Below are positions 28,424 through 38,786 of a stretch of DNA of 64,000 nucleotides, piece by piece. This DNA comes from Sphingopyxis sp. FD7 (GTDB lineage: Bacteria; Pseudomonadota; Alphaproteobacteria; Sphingomonadales; Sphingomonadaceae), in contig NZ_AP017899.1 of NCBI RefSeq assembly GCF_003609835.1, forward strand, positions 62,001-126,000, given 5' to 3'. Within the stretch, counting starts at the first letter, position 1. Every line of letters starts with the position of its first letter. The notes below the pieces were generated by a model that was not told the DNA's origin, ran no database searches, and saw only the letters and a list, made by a program, of their open reading frames with translations. The translations under genes and the position numbers were made by a program.

Positions 28424-29441
28424 GCCTGATTATCGATTGTCACGGCCACTACACCGTGCTGCCCAAGGGCCACGATGCATGGCGTGAGGAGCAGAAGGCA
28501 GCCTACAAGAATGGCACCGCGTGCCCGCCCTACCCCGAAATTTCCGACGATGAGATTCGCCAGACGATCGAGGACAATCAGCTCAAGCTGGTAAAGGAAC
28601 GCGGCGCGGACTTCACGATTTTCTCGCCGCGTGCCAGCGCGATGGCTCCTCATGTCGGCGATCAGGCTGTGGCGAGCGAATGGGCGCGGCGCTGCAACGA
28701 TTTGATCTACCGCGTCACGCAGCTGTTTCCCGATACCTTTATCGGCGGCTGCATGTTGCCGCAGAGCCCGAAGTCAGACCTTTCGGAAAGCGTCAAGGAA
28801 CTGCGTCGCTGCGTCGAGGAACTGAACTTCGTCGTCTGCAACCTCAACCCCGATCCTGGCGGCGGGCACTTCACCCATCCGCCTTTGACCGACGAATACT
28901 GGTTCCCGATCTACGAGGCGATGTGCGAGCTTGAAGTGCCCGCGATGATCCACGTTTCGGGCAGCTGCAACCCGGCGATGCACGCCACCGGCGGATATTA
29001 CCTTGCCGCCGACACGGTAGCCTTCATGCAGCTGCTGCAAGGCGACTTGTTTAGCCGCTTTCCCGAGCTCAAGCTGATCATCCCGCATGGTGGCGGCGCG
29101 GTGCCCTATCACTGGGGTCGCTATCGCGGCCTCGCCGACATGCTCAAGCAACCTGACATTGAACAGCACTTGATGCATAATGTGTTCTTCGACACCTGCG
29201 TCTATCACCAACCTGGGATCGACCTGCTCGCCGACGTGATCGAGAACAAGAACATCCTGTTCGGCAGCGAAATGGTCGGTGCCGTGCGCGGGATCGACCC
29301 GCATACCGGCCATTATTTCGACGACACCAAGCGCTATATCGACGCGCTCGATATCAGCGACGAGGAACGCCACGCAATCTTCGAAGGCAATGCACGGACA
29401 GTCTACCCGCGCCTCGACGCAATCCTCAAGGAGCGCGGACT

Positions 29442-29445
<4 letters not shown>
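28420..29445 (+). CDS. ligJ: 4-oxalomesaconate hydratase
   Basis: LigJ adds water to 4-oxalomesaconate (after LigU) to make 4-carboxy-4-hydroxy-2-oxoadipate. It is a 341-residue amidohydrolase-fold hydratase: IIDCHGHYTVLPKGH (residues 4-18) carries the DxHxH metal pair, HVSGSCNPAMHATGGYY lies near 178, LIIPHGGGAVPYHWGR is near 222 and the GSEMVGAVRGIDP loop is near 283. The translated start overlaps the preceding stop, and its own stop overlaps ligA. Confidence 0.95.
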
Positions 29446-30687
<1,242 letters not shown>

Positions 30688-30710
30688 TCGAATTGCAGGA
30701 GTAAGCAGGA

Positions 30711-31673
30711 ATGACTGGAATTGCGCTTGTTGGCGCCGGAGCCTTTGGCGAGAAGCACCTCGACGGCCTCAGGAACATCGACGGGGTCGAGATGGTCTCA
30801 GTCATCTCGCGCCGCGCCGATCAGGCTGCCGAAGTCGCTGCCAAATATGGCGCGCCGCACTCAGGCACCGAACTGTCCGAAGTGCTGGCGCTCGACGACG
30901 TCGATGCCGTGATCCTGTGTACCCCGACGCAAATGCACGCCGAACAGGCCATCGCCTGCATGGACGCGGGCAAGCACGTGCAGGTCGAAATTCCGCTTTC
31001 GGACAGCTGGGCCGACGCGCTTGCGGTCGAGGCGAAGGCCAAGGAAACCGGCCTCACCTGCATGGTTGGCCACACCCGCCGCTTCAATCCGAGCCACCAG
31101 TATGTAAAGCAACAGATCGACGCGGGTGAGTTCAATATCCAGGCGATGGATATCGAAACCTATTTCTTCCGCCGCAAAAACATGAACGCCAAGGGCCAGC
31201 CGCGCAGCTGGACCGACCACCTGCTGTGGCACCACAGCGCGCACTCGATCGACATCTTCCAGTACATGACCGGCAGCAAGGTGATTGCCGCCAACGCGCT
31301 GCAAGGCCCCAGGCATCCCGAACTCGGCATCGCGATGGACATGTCGATCCAGATGAAGACCGAAGCAGGCCATATCCTCACGCTCTCGCTCAGCTTCAAC
31401 AACAACGGGCCGCTTGGCACCTTCTTCCGCTACATCGGCGACAGCGCGACCTATATCGCGCGTTATGATGATCTGGTGACCGGGCACGAGGAGCCGATCG
31501 ACCTTTCCGGCGTTGCAATCTCAAACAATGGCATCGAATTGCAGGACCGCGAGTTCATCGCGGCTATCCATGAAGGCCGCGAACCGAACAGCTCCGTCAG
31601 CCAAGTGCTCGATTGCTACCGTGTCATCGGCGAACTCGCGGCAAGCCTTGAGCAGCAGGACGGGTGGTCCTGA
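30711..31673 (+). CDS. ligC: 4-carboxy-2-hydroxymuconate-6-semialdehyde dehydrogenase
   Basis: LigC oxidises the LigAB product (as its hemiacetal) with NADP+ to 2-pyrone-4,6-dicarboxylate. The 320-residue protein is of the Gfo/Idh/MocA type: GAGAFGEKH nucleotide-binding motif at residues 7-15, CTPTQMHAEQAIACMDAGKHVQVEIPL (split around residues 68-94) and the C-terminal alpha/beta domain with HHSAHSIDIFQYM near 178. AGGAGTAAGCAGG provides the Shine-Dalgarno. Its stop codon overlaps the start of the aldo/keto reductase. Confidence 0.95.
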   Translation: MTGIALVGAGAFGEKHLDGLRNIDGVEMVSVISRRADQAAEVAAKYGAPHSGTELSEVLALDDVDAVILCTPTQMHAEQAIACMDAGKHVQVEIPLSDSWADALAVEAKAKETGLTCMVGHTRRFNPSHQYVKQQIDAGEFNIQAMDIETYFFRRKNMNAKGQPRSWTDHLLWHHSAHSIDIFQYMTGSKVIAANALQGPRHPELGIAMDMSIQMKTEAGHILTLSLSFNNNGPLGTFFRYIGDSATYIARYDDLVTGHEEPIDLSGVAISNNGIELQDREFIAAIHEGREPNSSVSQVLDCYRVIGELAASLEQQDGWS

Positions 31674-32659
31674 TGCAGCGCAGCCTGTGCGGACGTATCG
31701 TAAATGCTGTCGGCCTAGGCTGCATGAATCTTTCGTGGGCCTACGGCGACCCACCGCCTCATGAAGGCAGGATCCGGCTGCTCAACGAGGCGCTCGATCT
31801 TGGTTACGATCACCTCGATACGTCCAATATCTACGGCTTTGGAAAGAACGAGGAGTTGCTGGCCGAAGCTGTGATGCACCGCCGCGATGAGTTCCTGCTC
31901 GCCACCAAGACGGGGATCATAGTCGACGGGCCGCGACGCGGAATCGACTGTTCACCGGAAGCGATTTCCGAGAGCCTTGATGCAAGCCTCAATCGGCTCA
32001 AAACCGATCACATTGATCTTTTCTATATGCACAGGTTCGATCCGAAAGTGCCAATCGCCGACAGCGTAGGCGCGATGGCGCGCGCCATCGAGGCGGGCAA
32101 GATTGGTGCCTATGGCGTTTCCGAGTGGTCCTCGGCCCATATCCGGGAAGCGCATGCAGTGCACCCGATGGCAGCGGTTCAAACCGAGTATTCACTCTGG
32201 ACCCGAAACCCTGAACTCGGCGTGCTCGAAACCACGCGGGAGCTTGGGATTGCTTTGGTCGCTTTCTCTCCGATAGCGCGTGGGGCGCTGGGCGGAGAAC
32301 TCAAAGATTTGTCAGTCCTTGGCGAAAAGGACCTGCGCCGTTCGCATCCTCGTTTTAGCGCCGAGAACTGGCCCAAGAATCTAGAAATCATTGCCCGCTT
32401 CGATGAACTGGCGACGCAAGCCGGCCTGGAACCCGCCCAGCTCGCTTTGTCATGGGTTCTGGCACAGGGTGACCACGTCCACGCGATTCCCGGCACGACC
32501 AGTCTTGAACATATGCGAGAGAATTTCGCCGCATCCGACGTGGTTGCACGCGATGAAGTGCTTGCTGAAGCCGCAGGGCTGATCAACCAGCGCACCGTCT
32601 CCGGGCATCGCTACCCAGAAGTTATGCGCAACACGATCGATACCGAAGACTACGTCTAG
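31673..32659 (+). CDS. Aldo/keto reductase family oxidoreductase
   Basis: A 328-residue AKR (AKR11/13-like). The barrel features DTSNIYGFGKNEELLAEA (about residues 50-67, with catalytic Asp and Tyr), LATKTGI (Lys near 82) and YMHRFDP (His near 123) complete the catalytic tetrad. The NADPH-binding QTEYSLWTRNPE and AIPGTTS segments follow. I chose the ATG at 31673, overlapping the ligC stop; a GTG three codons upstream is possible. It is the last gene of the rightward lig operon and ends 34 bp before the IS21 end. It may reduce a semialdehyde intermediate or an aromatic aldehyde. Confidence 0.88.
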   Translation: MQRSLCGRIVNAVGLGCMNLSWAYGDPPPHEGRIRLLNEALDLGYDHLDTSNIYGFGKNEELLAEAVMHRRDEFLLATKTGIIVDGPRRGIDCSPEAISESLDASLNRLKTDHIDLFYMHRFDPKVPIADSVGAMARAIEAGKIGAYGVSEWSSAHIREAHAVHPMAAVQTEYSLWTRNPELGVLETTRELGIALVAFSPIARGALGGELKDLSVLGEKDLRRSHPRFSAENWPKNLEIIARFDELATQAGLEPAQLALSWVLAQGDHVHAIPGTTSLEHMRENFAASDVVARDEVLAEAAGLINQRTVSGHRYPEVMRNTIDTEDYV

Positions 32660-32693
32660 AGTCCGATGACATTACGCTGGACCGTAGCCTGAG

Positions 32694-32722
32694 TGTTGAT
32701 TTCCACTGAGAGTTGACCCGGG
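32694..32722 (+). repeat. IS21 element left terminal inverted repeat
   Basis: A 29-bp repeat starting TGTTGATTTCC and ending GACCCGGG. It matches the reverse complement of 36470-36498 without mismatch. Confidence 0.95.
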
Positions 32723-32786
32723 ATTTTCATCGAGAAGTGACCCGGTTGGTGGTATGTCCCGCGATGGGGGATGAGGGTCAAGCCGG

Positions 32787-33557
32787 TTAATTTTCCTTTC
32801 GTGATTTCGGGGTTGCGGAGCTGGCTCTGAACCGGAAGCTGTCATTGCCGGTTTCCAGGATGTGACAATGATGGGTGAGCCGATCGAGCAGTGCCGTGGT
32901 CATCTTGGCATCGCCGAACACGTCCGCCCATTCGCTGAAGCTGAGGTTGGTGGTGATAATGACGCTGGTGCGTTCATAGAGTTTGCTGAGCAGGTGGAAC
33001 AACAGTGCGCCGCCTGACGGACTGAACGGCAGATATCCGAGTTCGTCGAGGATGACGAGGTCGAGACGCAGCAGGCGCTCGGTAAGCTGTCCTGCCTTGT
33101 TCATGGCCTTTTCCTGCTCAAGCGCATTGACCAGATCGACGGTGGAGAAGAAGCGGGCCTTTCTGCGATGGTGTTCCACAGCCTGGACGCCGAGCGCTGT
33201 GGCCATGTGGGTCTTGCCGGTTCCGGGGCCACCGATCAGGACGACATTATCAGCTCCGTCGATGAACTCGCCGCGATGAAGCCCGCGGACCAGAGCCTCG
33301 TTGACCTCGCTGGATGCAAAGTCGAAGCCGGCCAGGTCCTTGTAGGCCGGGAACCGGGCGGCTTTGATCTGATAGGCGATGGACCGGACCTCGCGCTCTG
33401 CCATCTCAGCCTTGAGCAGCTGGGAGAGGATCGGCACGGCTGCATCGAAGGCTGGCGCCCCTTGCGCGATGAGATCGCTCACAGCCTGGGCCATGCCGTA
33501 CATCTTGAGGCCGCGCAGCATGACCTCTACGGCAGCGCTGGCGGGATCATGACGCAT
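32787..33557 (-). CDS. istB: IS21-family ATPase, transposition helper
   Basis: A 256-residue AAA+ helper ATPase. Walker [12 protein letters not shown] is near residue 107, Walker [14 protein letters not shown] is near 170, and the sensor region [10 protein letters not shown] near 206. I chose the ATG at 33557 ([10 protein letters not shown]), overlapping the end of istA by 11 bp as is normal in IS21. It looks intact, but without a continuous IstA the element should not transpose on its own. Confidence 0.92.
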   Translation of the reverse strand: MRHDPASAAVEVMLRGLKMYGMAQAVSDLIAQGAPAFDAAVPILSQLLKAEMAEREVRSIAYQIKAARFPAYKDLAGFDFASSEVNEALVRGLHRGEFIDGADNVVLIGGPGTGKTHMATALGVQAVEHHRRKARFFSTVDLVNALEQEKAMNKAGQLTERLLRLDLVILDELGYLPFSPSGGALLFHLLSKLYERTSVIITTNLSFSEWADVFGDAKMTTALLDRLTHHCHILETGNDSFRFRASSATPKSRKEN

Positions 33558-34473
33558 GGCGCATCTCCCGCAGGTTGTCATAGCGTCCGACGTCGGCAAC
33601 GGGTTCCTGCGCCAAGCGCAAGGCCTGCGGCGCATCGATCGGCGCAACCGGGGGCGCCTTGCCGTCGGTCAGCCGGTGCAAGAGGTTGAGCACATGGGTC
33701 TTGGTGGGAACACCTGCCTCCAGCGCCAGCTCGACCGCGCCTAGCACTGCCTGTTCGTCATGATGCAGGACAAGGGACAGGATCTCGACCATCTCCCGGT
33801 CACCACCAGGGCGCTTGAGCAGATACCCCTGCAATTTACGGAAGCCATCGGGCATCTCGATGAACGGTGCGCCATTACGCAAGGCGCCGGGCTTGCGCTG
33901 AATCACCGCCAGATAATGCCGCCAGTCATAGATAGTCCGCCCACCAATGGGGTGCGTGCGATCAATGATCCGGCCATGCTCGCACAGGAGCCGCCCTTCG
34001 GCGGCGATGACAATCCGATCCGGGTAAATCCGCAGGCTCACCCGCTGGTTGGCGAATGAGGCCGGCACCGAGTATCGGTTGCGCTCGAAGTTTACGAGGC
34101 AGGTCGGCGATACCCGCTTGGTATGTTCAACAAAGCCGTCGAAGGGCCGCCCCAGCGGCATCAGGCTGGCCACCTCTCCGGCATGTACCTCGGCGATGGT
34201 GCCCGGCAGAGCGCGATGCGCAATCTGTCCCCATTGCGCAATGCAGCGTTCCTCAAGCCACAGGTTGAGCGCATCAATATCCGGGAAGTTGGGCATCGGC
34301 TGCCACAGCCGGCGACGCGCATCCTGCACGTTCTTCTCGACCTGCCCTTTCTCCCATCCCGATGCCGGGTTGCAGAACTCGGGTTCGAACAGATAGTGGC
34401 TGGCCATCGCCGCAAAGCGGGCGTTGATCTGCCGCGCCTTGCCGCTGCCGATCCGGTCAACGGCGGTTCTCAT
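33547..34473 (-). pseudogene. istA: istA transposase, 3' part of a split gene
   Basis: Codes for the C-terminal 308 residues of IstA: MRTAVDRIGSGKARQINARF through the rve integrase core (ASGWEKGQVEKNVQDARRRL, with the catalytic Glu) and the beta-barrel region YSVPASFANQRVSL. The N-terminal part is at 35793-36386. Joining the two at 34473/35793 restores the expected GIFDN-MRTAVD sequence in frame with a total of about 506 residues, so the only lesion seen is the IS110 insertion. Confidence 0.9.
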
Positions 34474-34481
34474 GTTATGGG

Positions 34482-34495
34482 ATGGACGCCTCCCG
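34482..34495 (+). repeat. IS110 element sub-terminal inverted repeat, left
   Basis: ATGGACGCCTCCCG; a perfect match to the reverse complement of 35777-35790, a few bases inside the deduced element end. Confidence 0.8.
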
Positions 34496-34537
34496 TCTTC
34501 CGGGCACCATAGGTGTCCAACCAAAAGGAGGAAGGCG

Positions 34538-35542
34538 ATGACGATGGAAATGTTAGCGATCGACTTGGCGAAGCAGTCGTTCCATCTACACGGGATAGAT
34601 GCTGACGGGGTGGTGGTCTCACGCAAGGTGAGTCGTGCCAAGCTCGAGGATGCAGTGGCTGAACTTGGTCCTGCAGTCGTCGCCATGGAGGCTTGTGCGA
34701 GCGCCCACCATTGGGGGCGACAGCTCGCAGCGGCCGGTCGTCAAGTGCGTCTGGTAAACCCCAGATTCGTCAAGGCGTTCGTCCGCGGCTCCAAGAACGA
34801 TGCTATCGATGCGGAGGCGATCTACGATGCAGCTTCGAGGCCTACTATGCGCTTCGTGCCAGTGAAGACGACCGAGCAGCAGGATCTTCAATGCCTACAT
34901 CGCGTGCGTGAGCGGTTGGTCGTCCAACGCACCTCGCTCATAAACCACGCGCGAGGGCTTCTCGCCGAGTATGGCGTCGTGCTGCCCAAAGGTCCGTGGC
35001 GCTTCCGTCAACAGGCTCCTGCTGCGGTAGCTGAGGCTGATTTGTCCGAACTTGCCCGCGAGCTGTTTACGGAGTTGATCGATCAGCTCACCGACGTAGA
35101 AGCCCGCCTCGCGAAGCTCGATGCCAAGCTCGTTAGCATCTGCCGCGAACATGCCGCATGCCGTCGGCTTGCTGCGTTGCCGGGCGTCGGGCCGGTGATC
35201 GCGACCGCGCTCGTCGCAGCGGTGGATGACGGTCGACATTTCCGCTCAGGCCGCGAGCTCGCCGCCTGGATCGGATTGGTCCCAAGACAGTATACGACCG
35301 GAGGCAAACCCAAGCTCGGCGGCATTGGCCGACGCGCCAACCACTACCTGCGCAGACAACTCATTCATGGCGCGAGGGCAGTGATCAGCCGACTGGCTGC
35401 GAAAGACGATCAACGATCAGTTTGGTTGAAGGGAATTGTCGCTCGGGCGGGCTTCAACAAGGCGCTCGTGGCGCTCGCTAACAAGACGGCCCGCATTGCT
35501 TGGGTTCTGTTGGCGCGGAAGGAAGAATATCTGCCGGCGTAA
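34538..35542 (+). CDS. IS110-family transposase (DEDD)
   Basis: A 334-residue DEDD transposase. The RuvC-like N-terminal domain begins MLAIDLAKQSFHLHG (first Asp at residue 9), continues with AVVAMEACASAHHWGR near 50 and SKNDAIDAEAIYDAA near 88. The C-terminal transposase_20 domain has LAALPGVGPVIATAL near 205 and the AAWIGLVPRQYTTGGK and GGIGRRANHYLRRQLIHGA segments. The start at 34538 is preceded by AAGGAGGAAGG. It differs from typical relatives, where I recall SSGG and ISKRGD in the last two segments; here TTGG and IGRRAN are read. Confidence 0.92.
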   Translation: MTMEMLAIDLAKQSFHLHGIDADGVVVSRKVSRAKLEDAVAELGPAVVAMEACASAHHWGRQLAAAGRQVRLVNPRFVKAFVRGSKNDAIDAEAIYDAASRPTMRFVPVKTTEQQDLQCLHRVRERLVVQRTSLINHARGLLAEYGVVLPKGPWRFRQQAPAAVAEADLSELARELFTELIDQLTDVEARLAKLDAKLVSICREHAACRRLAALPGVGPVIATALVAAVDDGRHFRSGRELAAWIGLVPRQYTTGGKPKLGGIGRRANHYLRRQLIHGARAVISRLAAKDDQRSVWLKGIVARAGFNKALVALANKTARIAWVLLARKEEYLPA

Positions 35543-35776
35543 CGGCGCCATGCAAACGAGGTCTGTCCTACAGCGATTGCGAGGTGGATACTGATGGTGC
35601 AACGGCATGGGCCGCCGCTTCGAAGCCTGATTTTCGACAAGGCCATCAAGGCCGATCATGTTATTAGGCAAGAAGTAGCGGACTCCCATCAAGGCCAGAA
35701 GCCTAACCGCTTCAACCAAAGGCCGGATAGATTCATGCAACCCGAGCCAACTGTACCGATCAGAATCATCTTGCGG
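35543..35776. other. Non-coding 3' segment of the IS110 element
   Basis: No gene is visible between the transposase stop and the right inverted repeat. In IS110-family elements, non-coding end segments can produce the structured guide (bridge) RNA; in the IS1111 group it is usually downstream of the transposase gene, as here. I did not derive a fold. Confidence 0.4.
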
Positions 35777-35790
35777 CGGGAGGCGTCCAT
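35777..35790 (-). repeat. IS110 element sub-terminal inverted repeat, right
   Basis: Reverse complement of the 14-bp repeat at 34482-34495, with no mismatch. Confidence 0.8.
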
Positions 35791-35792
35791 AG

Positions 35793-36386
35793 ATTGTCGA
35801 AAATCCCGCGCTGCGGGACCCCGCCCAACACACGGAAGGCCTGGGTCAGCGCATCAAACAGCATCTCATGGGTCTGGAGCGGATAGGCCCGGACGATGAA
35901 CGCCCGGCTGTGTGACAGCTTTGTGTGCGCTACCTGCAATCTGGTCTGCTTGCCGGCGATAATCGCCCAGTCTTCGCTCCAGTCGAACTGGAACGCTTCA
36001 CCCGGCGCAAAAACCAGAGGTACGAAGGTCCCGCGACCGCTGGTCTGCTGATCGCGCTGCCGGTCAGCCTTCCATGCCCGCACAAAGGCGGCGACACGGC
36101 CATAACCGCCATCAAAGCCAAGGGACACAAGGTCGGCATGCATCTGCTTCGCCGTGCGCCTCTGTTTGCGCGACTTGCCTGCCTCGATCCGCAACCAGCC
36201 TGACAGCTTCTCGGCATACGGGTCCAGCTTGCTTGGCCGATCAGGCACTTTGAACTTCGGTTCAACCGTGTTGGCCCGAAGGTGCTTGCGAATCGTGTTC
36301 CGCGACAGCCCTGTGCGCCGCTCAATCTCCCGGATCGGCATCCCCTCTCGGAAATGCCAGCGCCGGATTACGCTCAATAATGCCAT
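35793..36386 (-). pseudogene. istA: istA transposase, 5' part of a split gene
   Basis: Codes for the first 198 residues of IstA. The HTH segment MALLSVIRRWHFREGMPIRE with RRTGLSRNTIRKHL is at residues 1-40, and the start of the rve core (FQFDWSEDWAIIAG, first catalytic Asp) is near 135. It breaks after GVPQRGIFDN, where the IS110 element enters. I chose the ATG at 36386 because it begins the HTH; frame continues upstream to 36479 without family similarity. Confidence 0.88.
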
Positions 36387-36469
36387 GTCGATCACTCCAT
36401 GTTGCCTCCAAACCTTCGCTCGGAGGCGGTTCAAACATGGGTCAGTTCTCGACGAAAATTTATAACCCT

Positions 36470-36498
36470 CCCGGGTCAACTCTCAGTGGAAATCAACA
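36470..36498 (-). repeat. IS21 element right terminal inverted repeat
   Basis: Perfect 29-bp inverted copy of 32694-32722. The last base (36498) abuts the truncated LysR gene. Confidence 0.95.
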
Positions 36499-36760
36499 AC
36501 GAGCTGGCTTCATCTCCGATTTCTTCGGCCGCAGCAGCCATTGTCTCGGCCTTGGCGAGAAGCGCTTCGCCCGCCTCAGTCAGTTCCTGCCCGGTACGCT
36601 GTCGTTCAAAGAGCGCCACGCCGAGACGCGCTTCAAGTCGCTTGAGCTTTCGCGCAACGGTGGTGGCGTCTTGTCGAAGCAGGACGCTGGCTTTGCCGAT
36701 CTGCCCTGTTTGCGCGACAGCAATGAAGGCGCGGATGTCTTCCCAGTTGAGGTGCTGCAT
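36499..36760 (-). pseudogene. LysR-family regulator, N-terminal fragment cut by the IS21 end
   Basis: Only 87 native residues remain: the DNA-binding HTH (IRAFIAVAQTGQIGKASVLL, residues about 9-28, and DATTVARKLKRLEARLGVALF) and the start of the linker helix. Translation then runs seven codons into the IS inverted repeat and stops. The ligand-binding domain is missing and is not found at the other end of the IS. By position it was the divergent regulator of the mmsA valine-degradation operon. Confidence 0.85.
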
Positions 36761-36850
36761 ATTTGCAGGTCATACCTGTGATCTATCTCGTTGTCTGCAG
36801 AATTCCTGGGAGTATTTGGGGAGGATAAGAACCACGCGGAGGATATCTGC

Positions 36851-38344
36851 ATGCGTCAGATCGACCATTTCATCGTCGGCGACAGCCCGGCCCCGACCCG
36901 CAAGCACGCCATCTGGAACCCGTCGACGGGCGAAGTGCAGGCCGAGGTTGCGCTGGGCGATGCAGCCCTGCTCGCCCGCGCAGTGGAGACTGCCAAGCGC
37001 GTCCAGCCCGCCTGGGCCGCCACCAACCCGCAGCGCCGCGCGCGGGTGATGTTCGCCTTCAAGGCGCTGGTCGAGGCGAACATGCAGAGCCTCGCCGAGA
37101 TGCTCTCGTCCGAGCATGGCAAGACCGTGCCGGATGCCAAGGGCGATGTGCAGCGCGGGCTGGAAGTGATCGAATATGCCTGCGGGTTGCCGCAGATCAT
37201 GAAGGGCGAATATACCCACGGCGCAGGGCCCGGGATCGATGTCTATTCGATGCGCCAGCCGCTCGGCATTGGCGTGGGCATCACCCCGTTCAACTTCCCG
37301 GCGATGATCCCGATGTGGATGTTCGGCATGGCCTGCGCGGCGGGCAATGCCTTCATCCTCAAGCCCTCGGAGCGCGATCCGAGCGTGCCGGTGCGGCTGG
37401 CCGAACTGTTCCTTGAGGCGGGTGCGCCCGAGGGTCTGCTTCAGGTCGTCCACGGCGACAAGGAGATGGTCGACGCGATCCTCGACCACCCGGATATCGC
37501 CGCGATCAGCTTTGTCGGAAGCTCGGACATCGCGCAGTACATCTACGCGCGCGGCTCGGCGAACAACAAGCGCGTGCAGGCCTTCGGCGGGGCGAAGAAC
37601 CACGGGATCGTGCTGCCTGATGCGGACCTAGATCAGGTGGTCACCGACCTCACCGGCGCGGCCTTCGGCTCGGCGGGCGAACGCTGCATGGCGCTGCCGG
37701 TGGTGGTGCCGGTAGGCGAGGAGACGGCGGAGCGCCTCAAGGAGAAGCTGCTCAAGTCCATCGCTGCCTTACGCATCGGGGTCTCCAACGATCCCGAGGC
37801 GGATTACGGCCCGGTTGTGACCCCTGAACACAAGGCGAGGATCGAACAATGGATCACCACCGCCGAGGAAGAAGCCGCCGAGATCGTCGTCGACGGGCGC
37901 GGGTACACCTTGCAGGGACATGAGAAGGGCTTCTTCGTCGGCCCGACGCTGATCGACCACGTCACCCCGCAGATGAAGAGCTATCAGGAAGAGATTTTCG
38001 GCCCCGTGCTCCAGATCGTGCGCGCCAAGGACTTCGAGGAAGCCGTGCGCCTGCCCTCCGAGCACCAATATGGCAACGGCGTTGCGATCTTCACCCGCAA
38101 CGGCCACGCCGCGCGCGAATTTGCCGCGCGCGTGAATGTCGGGATGGTCGGCATCAACGTGCCGATCCCGGTGCCGGTCGCCTATCACTCCTTCGGCGGG
38201 TGGAAGCGGTCAGGGTTTGGCGACATCGACCAGTACGGCACCGAGGGCCTGCGGTTCTGGACCAAGAACAAGAAAATCACCCAGCGCTGGCCCGACGGCT
38301 CGCCCGACGGCTCCAACGCCTTTGTCATCCCGACGATGGGGTGA
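36851..38344 (+). CDS. mmsA: CoA-acylating methylmalonate-semialdehyde dehydrogenase
   Basis: A 497-residue aldehyde dehydrogenase that converts (methyl)malonate semialdehyde and CoA to propionyl- or acetyl-CoA in valine and inositol breakdown. The nucleotide-binding FVGSSDIAQYIY is near 220, and the catalytic Cys is in AFGSAGERCMALPV near 280. The NFPAMIPMWMF segment near 150 and the C-terminal FVIPTM are typical of MmsA. I chose the ATG at 36851 because GGAGGATAT precedes it. It appears complete. Downstream genes of its usual operon have been deleted, leaving only the end of mmsB. Confidence 0.93.
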   Translation: MRQIDHFIVGDSPAPTRKHAIWNPSTGEVQAEVALGDAALLARAVETAKRVQPAWAATNPQRRARVMFAFKALVEANMQSLAEMLSSEHGKTVPDAKGDVQRGLEVIEYACGLPQIMKGEYTHGAGPGIDVYSMRQPLGIGVGITPFNFPAMIPMWMFGMACAAGNAFILKPSERDPSVPVRLAELFLEAGAPEGLLQVVHGDKEMVDAILDHPDIAAISFVGSSDIAQYIYARGSANNKRVQAFGGAKNHGIVLPDADLDQVVTDLTGAAFGSAGERCMALPVVVPVGEETAERLKEKLLKSIAALRIGVSNDPEADYGPVVTPEHKARIEQWITTAEEEAAEIVVDGRGYTLQGHEKGFFVGPTLIDHVTPQMKSYQEEIFGPVLQIVRAKDFEEAVRLPSEHQYGNGVAIFTRNGHAAREFAARVNVGMVGINVPIPVPVAYHSFGGWKRSGFGDIDQYGTEGLRFWTKNKKITQRWPDGSPDGSNAFVIPTMG

Positions 38345-38786
38345 GCGCCAGCCGATCCTTGCGGCGATGGGCAAGGCGGTGATCCATGCCGGCGCTGCTG
38401 GCACGGGGCAGGCGGCCAAGATTTGCAACAACATGCTGCTCGCGATCCATATGATCGGCACCTGCGAAGCCTTTGCCATGGCGCAGAAGCTGGGGCTGGA
38501 CGCGCAGACCTTCTACGACATCTCCAGCGTCTCAAGCGGCCAGTGCTGGTCGATGACGTCCTATTGCCCGGTTCCCGGCGTTGGCCCGGTGACTCCGGCA
38601 GACAATGATTATCAGGGCGGGTTTGCCGCCGGGCTGATGCTCAAAGACCTCAAGCTGGCAATGGAGGCGGCCGATGGGGCAGGGGCGAAGGTCGAGCTCG
38701 GCGAGCACGCCCGTGCGATCTATGAAGCTTTCGCCAAAGAAAGCGCAGGATTGGATTTTTCCGGATTGATACGTGGCCTTAGCTGA
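38343..38786 (+). pseudogene. mmsB: 3-hydroxyisobutyrate dehydrogenase, C-terminal half only
   Basis: The frame starting in the mmsA stop region reads ERQPILAAMGKAVIHAG and then GAAGTGQAAKICNNMLLAIH with the catalytic Lys, SSGQCWSM, and the terminal LDFSGLIRGL, which matches the second half (about 147 residues) of MmsB. The N-terminal Rossmann domain is absent. The junction lies at the last codon of mmsA, so a deletion joined the two genes and removed whatever lay between them. It has no start codon of its own. Confidence 0.85.

Larger units (their letters stand above)
34474..35792. mobile_element. IS110-family (IS1111-like) insertion inside istA
   Basis: About 1.3 kb, with one transposase on the + strand. 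Sub-terminal 14-bp inverted repeats ATGGACGCCTCCCG (34482-34495 and, inverted, 35777-35790) place it in the IS1111-type subgroup. The boundaries are deduced from where istA similarity stops on each side and are accurate to a few bases; about 3 bp (AAC/AAT for one Asn codon) could be shared target sequence. About 250 bp of non-coding DNA between the transposase stop and the right end may encode the family's bridge RNA. Confidence 0.85.
32694..36498. mobile_element. IS21-family insertion sequence, interrupted by an IS110-family element
   Basis: The element is bounded by 29-bp perfect terminal inverted repeats (32694-32722 and 36470-36498), both starting TGTTGATTTCCACTGAGAGT. A second related repeat (TTTTCNTCGAGAANTGACCC) lies just inside each end. 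It carries the IS21 gene pair istA-istB on the minus strand. An IS110-family element sits inside istA at about 34474-35792. The bases on either side (CCTGAG on the left, ACGAGC on the right) show no target duplication. The left neighbour is the end of the lig operon; the right neighbour is a LysR gene cut at residue 87. Confidence 0.93.
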
